Source: Quercus robur (lineage: Eukaryota; Streptophyta; Magnoliopsida; Fagales; Fagaceae). From it: a DNA stretch of 64,000 nt. A model generated the notes under the pieces. That model worked only from the letters and a program-made list of their open reading frames with translations, ran no database searches and was not told the DNA's origin. The translations under genes were made by a program, and so were the position numbers. Positions 24,941-35,649 of the stretch are shown piece after piece (the first letter of the stretch is position 1; every line of letters begins with the position of its first letter). The DNA lies in assembly GCF_932294415.1 (NCBI RefSeq), contig NC_065536.1, positions 28,787,354 to 28,851,353 of the forward strand. Direction: 5' to 3'.

Positions 24941-25517
24941 TGATGCCGAAAATCGTCAGTAAGTCACACAATCCTCACGTGCTCAAGACAACACCTGCAC
25001 AACATAAAACAAGAAGACCTTAGGAGAATATCGGTGTGATACCGGCCAAAGACCCTCCAAAGGTTAAGTTAGAAAACTTCTCACAATTCTAGAGTGCCAG
25101 AGCTAGGTAAATTATGCGTATCATGGTTTGTGAGCGCTTTGGGGTTTTTATAGTAGTGTAGAACCGATTTTTTCTTTCTTGGGGAAGAAAAACTTTTCCT
25201 TATAAAGAAGATCCTCATAAAAGCACGTCTTTTACGAGATTCTTTCTATATAACAATTTTGTTGATTAGGGTTAATTGTGAGAGGCAAGATATTTCTTTT
25301 TGAGGTTTCTTGAGGACTGCTTAAATCATGTGGATGCCACGTGACTTTGCCTCGTCCACTTTGTATCCGTCCACTTTATCACCCATCCTCCACAGAGGAT
25401 CCGTCCTCTTATGTACACGCACCCCGTCTTCATTCCTCATCTTGATCATGAGCTAAAAGCACCATCACTCGTGACTGATTTAGTAGAATGAGACCATCTA
25501 TATCCATTTTACCTTCA
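24941..25517 (-). repeat. 3' LTR of the Tat element
   Basis: Begins TGATGCCGAAAATCGTC and ends CATTTTACCTTCA on the plus strand; both ends match the partner at 38474. A minus-strand TATA box (complement at 25145-25152) fits transcription of the element on the minus strand. Confidence 0.88.
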
Positions 25518-25994
25518 GTTGCTACCTCACTCTACGAATCAGTCACACAATGTTAGGACAGATCCATGGAGTGACGGCCTAACTTTAACTTTGTGAGATG
25601 CGTTCTAATTAACAGGCTAGGGCCATAAATGTTGTAGGTACATGTGGCACATTTTTAATGGGTACTTGCTCGAACTGAAGTGTCCCTTCATCTTCCGTGC
25701 CGTTACCTCTATATATATGTGCTCCTTTACCTTTCTTTTTTACTTTATGCAACGAATCTGCAATCAAAGTGCTACTGTCCTCTTTACCAAACCAGTATAC
25801 CGTTTATTTGGTGTAACCGTCTTCTTGGTGTTCCATCAATCGTACCTTTTCTTGTTGCCTTCTCCGCTTTGCTCAATCGGTAAGTACGCTTTTCCTTAGT
25901 TGAATTTCCTTTGTCATTTATTTAATTTTCGCCAACTTGTCGTCTATGTAAACCATCAGAGTCTTAGGGTTTGTCTGTCACATGTAGGTGACAG

Positions 25995-27868
25995 ATGTCT
26001 AGTGGGTCGAGTGAATAGTCGTGTGTCCGCGAGGGAGCAGGCTATGATGAGGTATATTTGTTAGGTCAAGACGACCCCAACACCTCTTCTGACGAAAGGG
26101 TCCCATCTGCCAACTCACCTTCCACGGAAGATGATGAATTGGACGTAGACAGATTAGAAAGTGATTCAAACAAAGGCATAGGAAATGATGAGCCCCCCAT
26201 CCAGTCCATCATAAGCCCTGATGGATTCAGGGAGTTCATTATGCTCCCGTTGTGGACGATAAATGATTTCTACTCATCCATCAAATAATAACACTTCAAC
26301 ACACTTAGGGAGAAGTACTAGATACCCGTCAACATTCCGATGCGTCTACCCCTCAAATGTGAAAAATGTTACTACAAGGGTGTAGAAGACATTAGTGTAT
26401 ATGAGCAAATGCTAAAAGCGGGACTTAGGTTCCCTCTTAGTGCTCTTCACCGTCGTCTTCTCTAATATCTTGGTCTGGCCGTCACCCAAATCTCTCCAAA
26501 CACTTGGAGAGTATTTCTAGGCGTGGAAGTGCTGTATGGGGTGATGACCAACGGGGCATGTAGGATGACGGTGGAAGAGTTCTTCCATTGTTACCATCCA
26601 TTCGAAATCACTCAGTCAAGAGGCATGTATAGTTTCATGCCAAGAAGCCCGTTGCTTAGATTAGTATCCAACACCCCTGACTCTAATAGGAACTGGAAGA
26701 GTTGCTATTTTTTCATCCAAGGTGACGAATGGATGTGTCATCCTGGTGAGCAAGAGTACATGCCCGTGGACAAAACCTGGGGCATTATGCCCCCGTCCGA
26801 TATGTATCCGTCTTTATTAGGATTTTACCTGTTTTTGCTATATTTAATATTCTAACCGTCTCCTATTGTAGCTCAAGACCGTCCAAAAGTCACACTTGAG
26901 GAGTGGAGCTTCTTGGAAAGATTTTCACAACTACCAAGCTGTCCGAGAGATCGTGGACTAAGCTCGTCACCTTGGACACTCTACATTGGTATTATGACAG
27001 TCCTGAACCAACTAAGGCAACCCGTCGCTATAACAAACAAGTTCGTAAGCGTAAGTATGTCGCCCAATATCTTGATTTCTTTCTTTGCTTTTAAGTCTTC
27101 TAACCCTTTCATCTATCCACCTTTGTGCAGAAATGGAAGAAAGTAGGAGAAGAGCTTTTATCAAGCAGCAAGCTACTAAGGAAAAGCAGGAGGGGAGCTT
27201 ACCTCCTAAGGCGACGGGCTAGGCCCACTTGTCTGCCAAAAGGAAGTCGTCCGAGAACGTGGACCATCCACCTAAGAAATCCAAAATGGTTGCAAAGCCA
27301 ACCGTTGGTGAGACTGCTGCCACCAGCAAGCTGCCCCCTAAGATTGGATTAGGGAAGGGGAAGGGACTGATGTGGGTGCTGACCTCGTCACCGAGAAACG
27401 CCCCGTCCTCCTCCATGAGGACTCAGGGTATGTGCTCAAGTAGTTGTTGTCCATCATCCAGGACGACGACTATAAAGACTTGGGCAATCATGCCACTGAG
27501 GCCATGGGGGAGACGGGCCTATTCAGTTTGGTTCAGGTATGTTTTTCCGTCCTCTTTCCTCCGTTCCTTCCCCTTGTTGTCTTGTTCTAACATTAGTCTT
27601 TGACTCTTGCTGGGGGTCGTCATGATGAAAGGTCTCATGGACCGATGCATGTCCCACGAGACGATGATCACCTGTCTGAGGGAGAAGGTGGAGGCGAAGG
27701 ACTCAGAGCTGAGGGAGCTGACGGCCTGGAAGGATGTCCAAATTTCCAAGCTTGATTATACAAAGCAACTCTTGAAGGAGTCGGAGGCACAAGTTAAGGC
27801 GCTAAAGAAGATTCTTAAAGATAAGGAGGCAGATCTTGGAGGCAAAGCGTCACCTCCGTTAGGCTAAG
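25995..27868 (+). pseudogene. Antisense ORF of the Tat element, 5' part (putative gypsy-type transposase family)
   Basis: An ATG at 25995 opens a frame opposite to gag-pol. After a Ser/Asp-rich acidic start, the region 26296-26806 reads like the plant 'putative gypsy-type transposon' domain (for example GLRFPLSALHRRLL, then GVEVLYGVMTNG, EEFFHCYHPF, FIQGDEWMCH). Splice-like junctions are visible: GTCTTT near 26809 to TAG at about 26871, GTAAGT near 27053 to TGCAG at 27130, and GTATGT near 27538. The last part (27607-27855) is a heptad-rich coiled coil. In-frame stops (for example after residue 7, and near 26285) and a frameshift near 27840 show decay. Its end is interrupted by the hAT insertion at 27872. 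Confidence 0.7.
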
Positions 27869-28082
27869 AAGTAGGGGTGTGCAAAAAACCGAGGAACCGA
27901 AAAAACCGCTTCAAACCGACCGAAACCGAACCGAAATTTCAATTCGGTTTCGGTTTTATTATGTAAAAAACCAAAAAGTTCGGTTCAGTTTTCGATGTCA
28001 AATTTTAATACACCGAACCGACTGAACCGAACCGAAATATATTATTATATTATATTTTATATTAAATATATAATATTTTTTA

Positions 28083-28235
28083 AATATTTGACTGAGACTC
28101 TGACTCTCTGTCTCAGTCAAATATTATATTTTGTTTATTAAATATTACATTCTATTTTATATTAAATAATAATATTTTATATTATTAAAGCGTATCTACT
28201 TGATCTCAGAATCTGAGATCAAGTAGATACGCTTT
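28083..28235. repeat. Two perfect hairpin-forming inverted repeats near the hAT left end
   Basis: The first has 16-bp arms at 28083-28098 and 28110-28125 with an 11-nt loop (AATATTTGACTGAGAC arm). The second has 24-bp arms at 28187-28210 and 28212-28235 with a 1-nt spacer. Both are perfect on inspection. Their position within about 370 bp of the hAT left end suggests a structural or transposase-related role, or small foldback insertions; which is not shown. Confidence 0.9.
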
Positions 28236-29252
28236 GGCTATTCTCAAAAACAAAAGATATGCTTTGGCTAGCAACTTTGTGTTGGCCAGTGGCCATCCAT
28301 TACTTCATTTTAAAACAATTTAGTGATTCACAATTGGGCAGTGCACCTCCATCATTTCATTTCAAAATTCAAATGATCCAGCTAGCTTATCTTTTTAAAC
28401 ATAGCATTTTAAAACCCATTAGATTAATCACCTATAATTAAACTAAGTAAATATCTAATTAAACTAAAACTAATTAGAGTATAAAATCAAAAGGTTGGAA
28501 AACCCTATCTCGATACCCCCTGACCCTCTCTCTGTTTTGTGTTTTAGGTTTTGAAAATAGTGAATCTCTATTTTGTAGTAACAACATAAGATCAAGATGT
28601 TTACTTTTTCTAGTTTTAATGTTTTATATGCAAATAAAGTTAGGGTTTTGAAAAAATCGATAACCCATGTGCTTGGCTGCTTGTGCTAGTTGGTTTCTTT
28701 ATTAAAGTTAGCTGATTGCCTTTGAGTTATGATATATAAAGTTAGCTTCTTTTTTATTTATTTATTTATTGTTGATATATTTTTGTTTATTGTTGTTGAC
28801 ATGCTGTGAACCTGTGACTGTGATGTTGAGTTGTTATTTTCTTATTGATATTACAAATTTGAAAATCAATAACCCCATGTCTTAACTGTGATGTTGGTGT
28901 ATTTGTTAATAGTTGACTGTGATGCTAGGGTATTTGTTTATTATTGCCTTGATGTTGATGTGTTTATTATTATCTTATCGACGTGTTTATTGTCGGCTTG
29001 TTGCTGTATACTAGAGTCCTTCTCATTCCTTTTTTTTTTTTTCTTTCTTGTTGTGTTATTGTATACTAGAGTAGAGTAAAGAGTCCTTTTCATTCTTTTT
29101 TTTTTTCCTGTTGCTGACTTTTATTGTGTTATTGTTACTGTTTTTGTTTTTATTTTTTATTCTAGACTAGACTCATTTTGGCGTTAAATTTTTATTTTTT
29201 ACTTTTTACTTTTTATAATTGCTGACTTATTGTGTTTTATTTTATATTGTAG

Positions 29253-30726
29253 ATGAATGAGACAATAGAAATCCCAAAGGGTCAACACAATGAAGTGGAT
29301 CAAGGGGCAACCAATGTGCATGAAGACAAAGGCAAACCCCCACTCCCACCAAGTGTAGGTAATACTATTACTGGTAAAAAAAGATCTACTGTTTGGGGTC
29401 ATTTCACTGTTATTGAAGGGGGGGGGGGAACCTAGGGTAGCTTGTAACTACTATGGTACAACTTATGCTTGTGACACTAAGTTAAATGGCACTACAAACA
29501 TGAGAACTCACATACAATCACAATGTTTGAAATATTCTTATAGGGAAGACAAAAAAAAAAGCAATCAACCCTAGCATTCAAACCTAAAGAAGAAGGAGAA
29601 AGTAGTGGTAGACTTGTGCCTTGGGTGTTTAATTTTGAGGAATGTAAGAAAGCATTGGCAGAGATGATTATTTTAGATAAGCTGTCTTTTAGGTTTGTGG
29701 AGGGTTTTGGTTTTAGGAAGTTTATGTCTGTCACCCAACCTAGGTTCAATCCAATCCCTTGCCGCACAACAATTGCCAAAACTTGCTTTAAGGTGTTTTT
29801 AGATGAGAAACAAAAGTTGAAAGAAGCCGTAAGAGAGCAGCGGGTTTACGTTACCACAGATACATGGACATCCGTTCAAAATTTGAACTACGTGTGTCTC
29901 ACTGCCCATTTTATAGATAGTGATTGGAAAATACACAAGAGGATTCTTAGTTTTTGTTTAGTGGAAAATCACAAGGATGAAACACTTGGGAAGGTGGTTG
30001 AGATGTGTTTACTTGATTGGGGGATAGATAAGATTCTAACTATTACAGTTGATAATGCTACCTCTAATAGTGGGCTGATTTCTTTTATTCAAAAAAAGAC
30101 TAAGCATAGGAAGACAACAATTTTAGGGCATAAATACTTGCATGTGAGGTGTAGTGCTCATGTCTTGAACTTGATTATTCGTGAAGGGTTAGTTGAAATG
30201 GATGAGACAATAGTGAAGGTGAGGAAATCTGTGCGATATGTGAGATCATCTCCACAAAGACAAAGCACATTTAAGTTATGTGCGGAGAAGGAGAAAGTTG
30301 ACTTTAAAAATCAGTTGTGCTTAAATGTGCCCATTAGATGGAACTACACCTATATTATGTTGGAGAAGGCCGAGAAGTATCAAAAGGCTTTTGAGAGATT
30401 GGAGGAAGATGATCCAAATTTTCTTATGACAATTAGGGAGGAGGCAAAGGAAGAAGGAAATGATAGACATGAGGTTGCTTGGGGAATGGATGATGTGGAT
30501 TGGGAAAAGATTAGGATCTTTTCGAAATTTCTTAAAATTTTCTATGATGCAACCTTGCGGTTTTCGGGTGCTAATTATGTCACTAGCAATTCTTTCCTTT
30601 TGGAGCTCATGTCAAGTGACTTTTATGTTTTTTTTTCATTTTTTGTTTGTAGAACTCATGAGTGATGCTACATTAACATTGGAACTAGGCATGTCCACAC
30701 CAACACCTATTGAAGTTAATGGTTGA
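29253..30726 (+). pseudogene. hAT transposase (RICESLEEPER/Ac-like), frameshifted and C-terminally truncated
   Basis: The ATG at 29253 starts an exon reading to WGHFTVIEG, where a run of 11 G (29418-29428) shifts the frame. The BED zinc-finger region follows (YACDTKLNGTTNMRTHIQSQ), with the second expected Cys replaced by Tyr (ACNYYG). A run of 10 A (29551-29560) shifts it again. The main frame then continues to 30664 with typical hAT blocks: TTDTWTS, VDNATSN, RCSAHVLNLI and IRWNYTY. Family transposases are about 650-700 residues and end with an hAT dimerisation domain. That domain is missing: the frame stops after an SSDFYV-like block, and a short tail (30660-30725) follows in another frame. 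The protein would not be functional as read. Normal members cut and paste their own DNA in the nucleus. Confidence 0.88.
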
Positions 30727-32056
30727 AGATTGCTCTTTGCTCTTTGGACGAGTGGTATTGATGATGACATAGGGTTTTGTTAGTTTATATTTTGACAACA
30801 ACTTGACATATTGATATGTGCACTTTTTGCTATTAGACACTAGTAGACAGTGGCCTACGTATAGATATGGGCTTTTATTTTGAGCTTTGACAGTGGCCTA
30901 TTCATAATACATAGACAATATATGATATTAGGCAATAGGCAATGGCATATGACCAATTTATTTTGAGTCTTTGGCCAAATATTAAATATGGACAGTATAT
31001 GTTGACATTGACATTGACATATGGCCAATTTATTTTGAATCTTTGGCTATAATGCTATTATGAAGGTATTGACATATGGACAATATGTGAACATTGATAT
31101 ATTACTAATGAAGTAATGAAATCTGCACTAGTTATTTTATTTGACTTGTACAATTTATTTTTTAATCTTGTTTGTATTTGATGGGTGCTTGTAACAAGTT
31201 ATAGATTCGTTTGAGGCTTTGAGCACTAGAGCAATTTCTTGCTCTAGATTATTTCTGGATTTATGAATCTGTGTTGACAGGTTGTGCTTATGCAAATGTA
31301 TTGTTAACAGATTATATCATGTTGACAGGTTATTTTTGGATTTATGAAATATGTGATGTGTATTTTAATGAGTATAATAGAAGCTCTAAAGCAGGTTACG
31401 AATTTATGACAGGTTGTGATTTATGAATCTGCTATGTGTTGTATTTTTGGATTTATGAATCTGTAATAGGTTGTGATTTTTTTTTTTTTTTTTAAATTTT
31501 TTTATGAATCTGCTATAATGTGTATTTCTGGATTTATGTTGAGCAAAAGCAAGTTATGAAAAATGTAAAATGCAAAGCAGGTTGTGATTTTTTCTTATTT
31601 GTAAAATGCTTTATGGATGTGTAAAAAGGCCCAAAAATGGCCAAAATAGGAAAGGCCCGAATTTGGGCCCAAAGGGCCAAAATAGAAAGCTAAAAAAGGC
31701 CCAAAGATGGCCATTACCAAAATAGAGAAGGCCCGAATCTAGGCCACAACTAGTTCCTAATAAAGGCCCAAAACAGGTTTCTAAAAAAGACTTAATTCGA
31801 GCATAAAAGGGCCATAAAACAAGAGGCTTGAATACTACACTGATTTTATAAAAAAAAGCCCAAACAGAAAATTTTTGGGAAAAAAACCAAAGGCCCAACT
31901 GGCCCAAAAACCGGAATTGAACGAAAAACCGACCGAAACTGATGGTTTTTCAACTATTTCGGTCGGTTTCGGTTGAGACTTTTACAAACCAAAAATTTTG
32001 GTTTCGGTTGGCCGGATAAAAAAAAAAACGATCAAACCGAACGGGTTACAGCCCTA

Positions 32057-32406
32057 CTAAGAAGGATGCGGTGCGAGAATACCATGACTCCGACGCCCTC
32101 TTGAAGGAGCTTGGTGGCTCCTTTGCTAACGATTTTGACAATTGCTTCCATCAGGTCAAAGCCTCCTTCCTTGACCTGGATCTTTCTCACATTTCCATTG
32201 ACACCCAGGATCAGACTCATGCCCAGCCCGTCTACTTCAAAGGAACTAACAAGCTCTTCGTCGATAAGACCAACCCTGACCCTCAAGGTGACAATGATGG
32301 TGTTAATGTTGACCAAGAAAAATCTGTGCAAGACGCTAACCGTCACCTTGAAGGGGATAAGACCGTGGAGAAGAAGGCCGAAGATACCTCTGCCGTCCAG
32401 TCGTAG
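32057..32406 (+). pseudogene. Antisense ORF of the Tat element, 3' part after the hAT insertion
   Basis: Directly after the second CTAAGAAG copy, a frame continues with DAVREYHDSDALLKELGGSF and CFHQVKASFLDLDLSHISID, ending at a TAG (32404-32406) in an acidic, Lys-rich tail. Continuing across the 8-bp target copy shows it is the C-terminus of the same antisense ORF. Even without the hAT element the frame is already broken by a TAG codon a few bases before the insertion, so decay preceded or accompanied it. Confidence 0.72.
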
Positions 32407-32705
32407 ATTTTTTCTTTTTGTAAATTTCTAGCTTTTAACTTTTTTGGGAGAACTGTACTTATTTTCTTCCATCGATCCAAGATGTAAACATTTACCTTTT
32501 TGTGGGCTTTTATTAATTATCTCTATTTATCCGTCACTTATGCTTGTTCATTCATATGTTGCTTTCTATTTCCAAATTCTTGCTAATTTGACTATTTATT
32601 CGAGAATTTTATTATACCCGTCCATTTGTTTACTTGTGGACTTTACAATACTTATGCTATCCTCAGGGGTGGGCCTGTCCTATCACGACTTTTGATAATC
32701 CTTTT

Positions 32706-33100
32706 GGACAAACCCGTCCACTTATGTACTCAATTCAATTTTTGGCGAACTCGTCCATTTTTGGATTAATTTTTTTCTCACCCTTTGGTGAATCCGTCCA
32801 CTTAGGGACTTGATATATTTTTGACCACCCCTTAAGATGGACCCATCCACTTATGGACTAATTTTAGCTCACTCTCTAGTGAACCCTTCCACTTGTGGAC
32901 TGATTTTTAGTTCACTCTTTGGTGAACCCGTCCACTAATGGACTAATTTTTTGTTCACTCTTTGGGGAACCCATCCGTTTGTGGACTAATTTTTAGTTCA
33001 CTCTTTGGTGAACCCATCCACTTATGGACTAATTTTTAGCTCACTCTTTGGTGAACCCATCCATTTATGGTCTTGATATAATCTTGATCACCCCTTAGGA
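32706..33100. repeat. 43-bp tandem array in the Tat element's untranslated region
   Basis: GAACCC starts at 32881, 32924, 32967, 33010 and 33053, an exact 43-bp period of units like GAACCCATCCACTTATGGAC followed by TAATTTTTAGYTCACTCTTT. More degenerate units extend left to about 32706. It lies between the 3' ends of the convergent integrase and antisense ORF. Tandem repeats at this location are known in several Tat elements and can seed satellites. Confidence 0.92.
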
Positions 33101-33435
33101 TGAATCTGTCCATTGTGGACTTAACAATGATAATGTAGAAATGTAGATAGCATACACATGGTATTTCTGATTAACTCCTCTTATTATGTGATAAATATGC
33201 ATAGAAATTGTTCTTTAAAAAGAAAAGAAAAAAGAGAGAGTAGGAAACTGCCATTCGAGCTTACAAGTATTGTAAATAATAAAAATTAACTAAAAGGATG
33301 TAAACTGGAAATGAGAAGTGTCATATTTCACGTCACTGCCTACTGGTAGTACTTCTTCAAGTGCTCCGTGTTCCATGGGTGATGTAACTTTTGGCCGTCC
33401 AATGTCTCCAAGTGGTATGTTCCCTTCCTATGCCA

Positions 33436-34340
33436 TTATGCAATTCTGTACGACCCTTCCCAGTTAGGTCCTAACTTTCCCTGGAAGGCGTCCTTTGTGG
33501 CACCTGTTACCTTTCTCAAGACAAGATCTCCAACCTGGAAGTCCTTGTGTCTAACTTTGGAGTTGTAGTGCTTGGCCATGAGGTTCTGGTATCGTGCTAA
33601 CCTTTGCTCAGTCATTGTTCTGACTTCGTCCACTAGATCAAGCTGCAAGCGCATTGCTTCATCAATTTTGTTCTTGTCATGGTTCCCTACTCTGTAGCTT
33701 GTAAGTCCTACTTCAGCCAAGATGACTGCCTCGATTCCGTATGCTAGTCGAAATGGTCTCTCCCTTGTAAGTGTCCTTGTCGTCGTCCTGTATGCCCATA
33801 AAACACTTGATAGTTCGTCTGGCCATATACCCTTTGCCCCCTCGAGCCGAGTCTTGTTGATTTTAAGCAAGGATCGGTTCGTGACCTCAACTTGCCCATT
33901 GGCCTGAGGGTGGGCAAGCGATGAGTAATGGTTTTTGATCCTTAGCTGCAAGCAAAAATCTCTGAATGCGTCGTTGTCGAACTACTTCCCCTTGTCCGAG
34001 ACCAGCACTCTAGGAATACCGTACCTGCAAATAATGTTCTTCCATACGAAGCTTCATACATTCTTCTCCTTGATGGAGGCCAAGGCTTCAGCTTCTACCC
34101 ATTTAGTGAAGTAGTTTATACCAACTACTAGGAACTTCAACCGTCTAACCACTGTTAGGAAGGGGCCCATGATATTTAACCCCCATTAAGCGAACGACCA
34201 TGGGGCCGTCATTGGGGTGAGCTCCTCTTTGGTTGCCTAATGATGTTGCCAAATCTCTAACACTTGTTACAAGCTTTGACGTACGCATGGGCATCCTTCT
34301 GCATGGTTAGCCAGTAGTATCCCGCCCAAATTAGTTTATG
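33436..34340 (-). pseudogene. Integrase domain of the Tat element
   Basis: Minus-strand reading shows the end of the HHCC zinc finger (VKACNKC), then WGLNIMGPF, FTKWVEAEALASIKEKNV, LVSDKGK and QANGQVEVTNR, followed by the C-terminal region (VGDLVLRKVTGA, GPNWEGSYRI). The second catalytic Asp and the Glu are present. The first catalytic Asp, expected in a GLDIMGPF context, is Asn (AAT). In-frame stops occur near 34185 and 34250. Integrase normally inserts the cDNA into host DNA; this copy should be inactive. Confidence 0.85.
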
Positions 34341-34601
34341 CACTAATGACCGTGATCCAGAGTGGTTTTTGCAAACTCCTTCATGGACTACTCATATGAC
34401 ATAGTCTGCCTCCTCGAGGATGAGGCACCTCAGAATGAAATGTGCCGCTTAAACCTTCAACTTCCTTGCGGCCTCCTTTCCGTTTGGCAACACGCCGTCC
34501 TTCAGGTAGGAGATTATTGGTATTGTCCAATAGTCTCTAGGACCTATTTCCTGTACACTAATGCCGTCTATTAATGGTGAGATTTGAACAAAGGATAGTA
34601 C

Positions 34602-34961
34602 CTAACTAGGGATGCGTATGTAATCTGCTGATGCAGCTTTAGCAAGATAGTCGGCATTCTCATTTTCCTTCCTTGGTATCTGAACAAATTTTACTTGGAG
34701 GTCATGTACCCGATTCTTCACTTGCTCTAGGTATTTCTTTATCTGTTCATTCTTGCAGTCATAGTCGCCATTAACTTGACTAGTCACTACCTGGGAATCG
34801 CAGTACACGACCATTTTTATAGCCCCTGCCGCCTTGGCAAGATCCAACCCTGCTATCAAAGCTTCATACTTTGCCTTGTTATTAGTTATGGGGAAATCAA
34901 GACAGACCATGCATTCAACCTTATCCCCTTTTTGGGCTGTGGAGTACCATACTAGCTCCAC
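34602..34961 (-). pseudogene. Second (archaeal-type) RNase H domain of the Tat element
   Basis: Reads FPITNNKAKYEALIAGLDLA, VVYCDSQVVTSQVNGDY, and VKFVQIPRKENENADYLAKA on the minus strand. These are the Glu, Asp and terminal Asp blocks of the extra RNase H that marks the Tat lineage. It lies between the first RNase H and integrase, as expected. Confidence 0.88.
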
Positions 34962-34989
34962 CTGCTTATATGTTGGAAGATCTGTTTAT

Positions 34990-35640
34990 GTGGATGCTCC
35001 ATTGTGGGCTCGATTCTACCCCCTGGCCTTCTATAGGGGTGAACTCTGCGATGAAGTCAACGATTACTTGCCCCTTTATAGCTGTACATGGTCGATACTG
35101 TATGTCAAACTTGCTCAATTCAACTGCCCATTATGCCATCCATCTAGTAGCTTCAGGGCTGCTCATTACTCTTTGTAGGGGCTTGTCTGTTAGGATGACT
35201 ACAATGTGTGCCTGGAAATATGGCTTGAGCTTCCATGCCGCAGTTACTAATGCGAAAGCGAGTTTTTCCATCATTAGGTATTTCTCTTCCGCTCCTTGGA
35301 GTGCTTGACTAGTGATGTACATGGGCTTCTGTACCCCATCCTCTTCCTTGATTAAAGCTGCGCTGATAGTGGCCGAGGAGATGGCTAGGTATAGGAACAG
35401 TTCTTCCTTGGGTTTAGAAGGGCTTAGCAATGGCAGGGAAAAAAGACAAGCCTTCAGGTCTTCAAGCGCTTGCTGACACTCATTCGTCCATTCAAATGAC
35501 CTCTTCAATGTGCGGAGGAAAGGTAGGCACTTATCCGTTGCTCTTAAGACGAACTTGTTTAATGCAACTACCTTGTCGTTCAGGCTCTATACCTCCTTGA
35601 CTATCTTTGGCGGTGTTAACTCCATTATGGCCTGTATCTT
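34990..35640 (-). pseudogene. First RNase H and RT connection domain of the Tat element
   Basis: The minus-strand frame at 35131-35508 reads FEWTNECQQALEDLKACLFS, LYLAISSATISAALIKEEDG, QALQGAEEKYLMMEKLAFAL and ILTDKPLQRVMSSPEATRW, the standard gypsy RNase H/connection order. A frame break occurs near 35590 and toward 35120. Confidence 0.85.
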
Positions 35641-35649
35641 TTCCAGGTT

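Larger units (their letters stand above)
27872..32056 (+). mobile_element. hAT (Ac-like) DNA transposon, 4,185 bp, inserted in the antisense ORF
   Basis: The ends are TAGGGGTGTGC and the complement of TAGGGCTGTAAC, with an exact 8-bp target duplication CTAAGAAG at 27864-27871 and 32057-32064. Subterminal regions on both sides are dense in ACCGAAACCGAACCG-type words (27890-28035, 31910-32045). It encodes a degenerate BED-finger/hAT transposase in plus orientation. The stretch 31150-31590 contains repeats around GGATTTATGAATCTG, and 31615-31915 is full of GGCCCAAA-type words. Because it interrupts the antisense ORF of the Tat element, it inserted later. Confidence 0.95.

Noticed and set aside
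31611..31907. 98-residue Phe/Trp/Gly-rich minus-strand protein
   Set aside because: It reads across GGCCCAAA-type short repeats in the 3' part of the hAT element.
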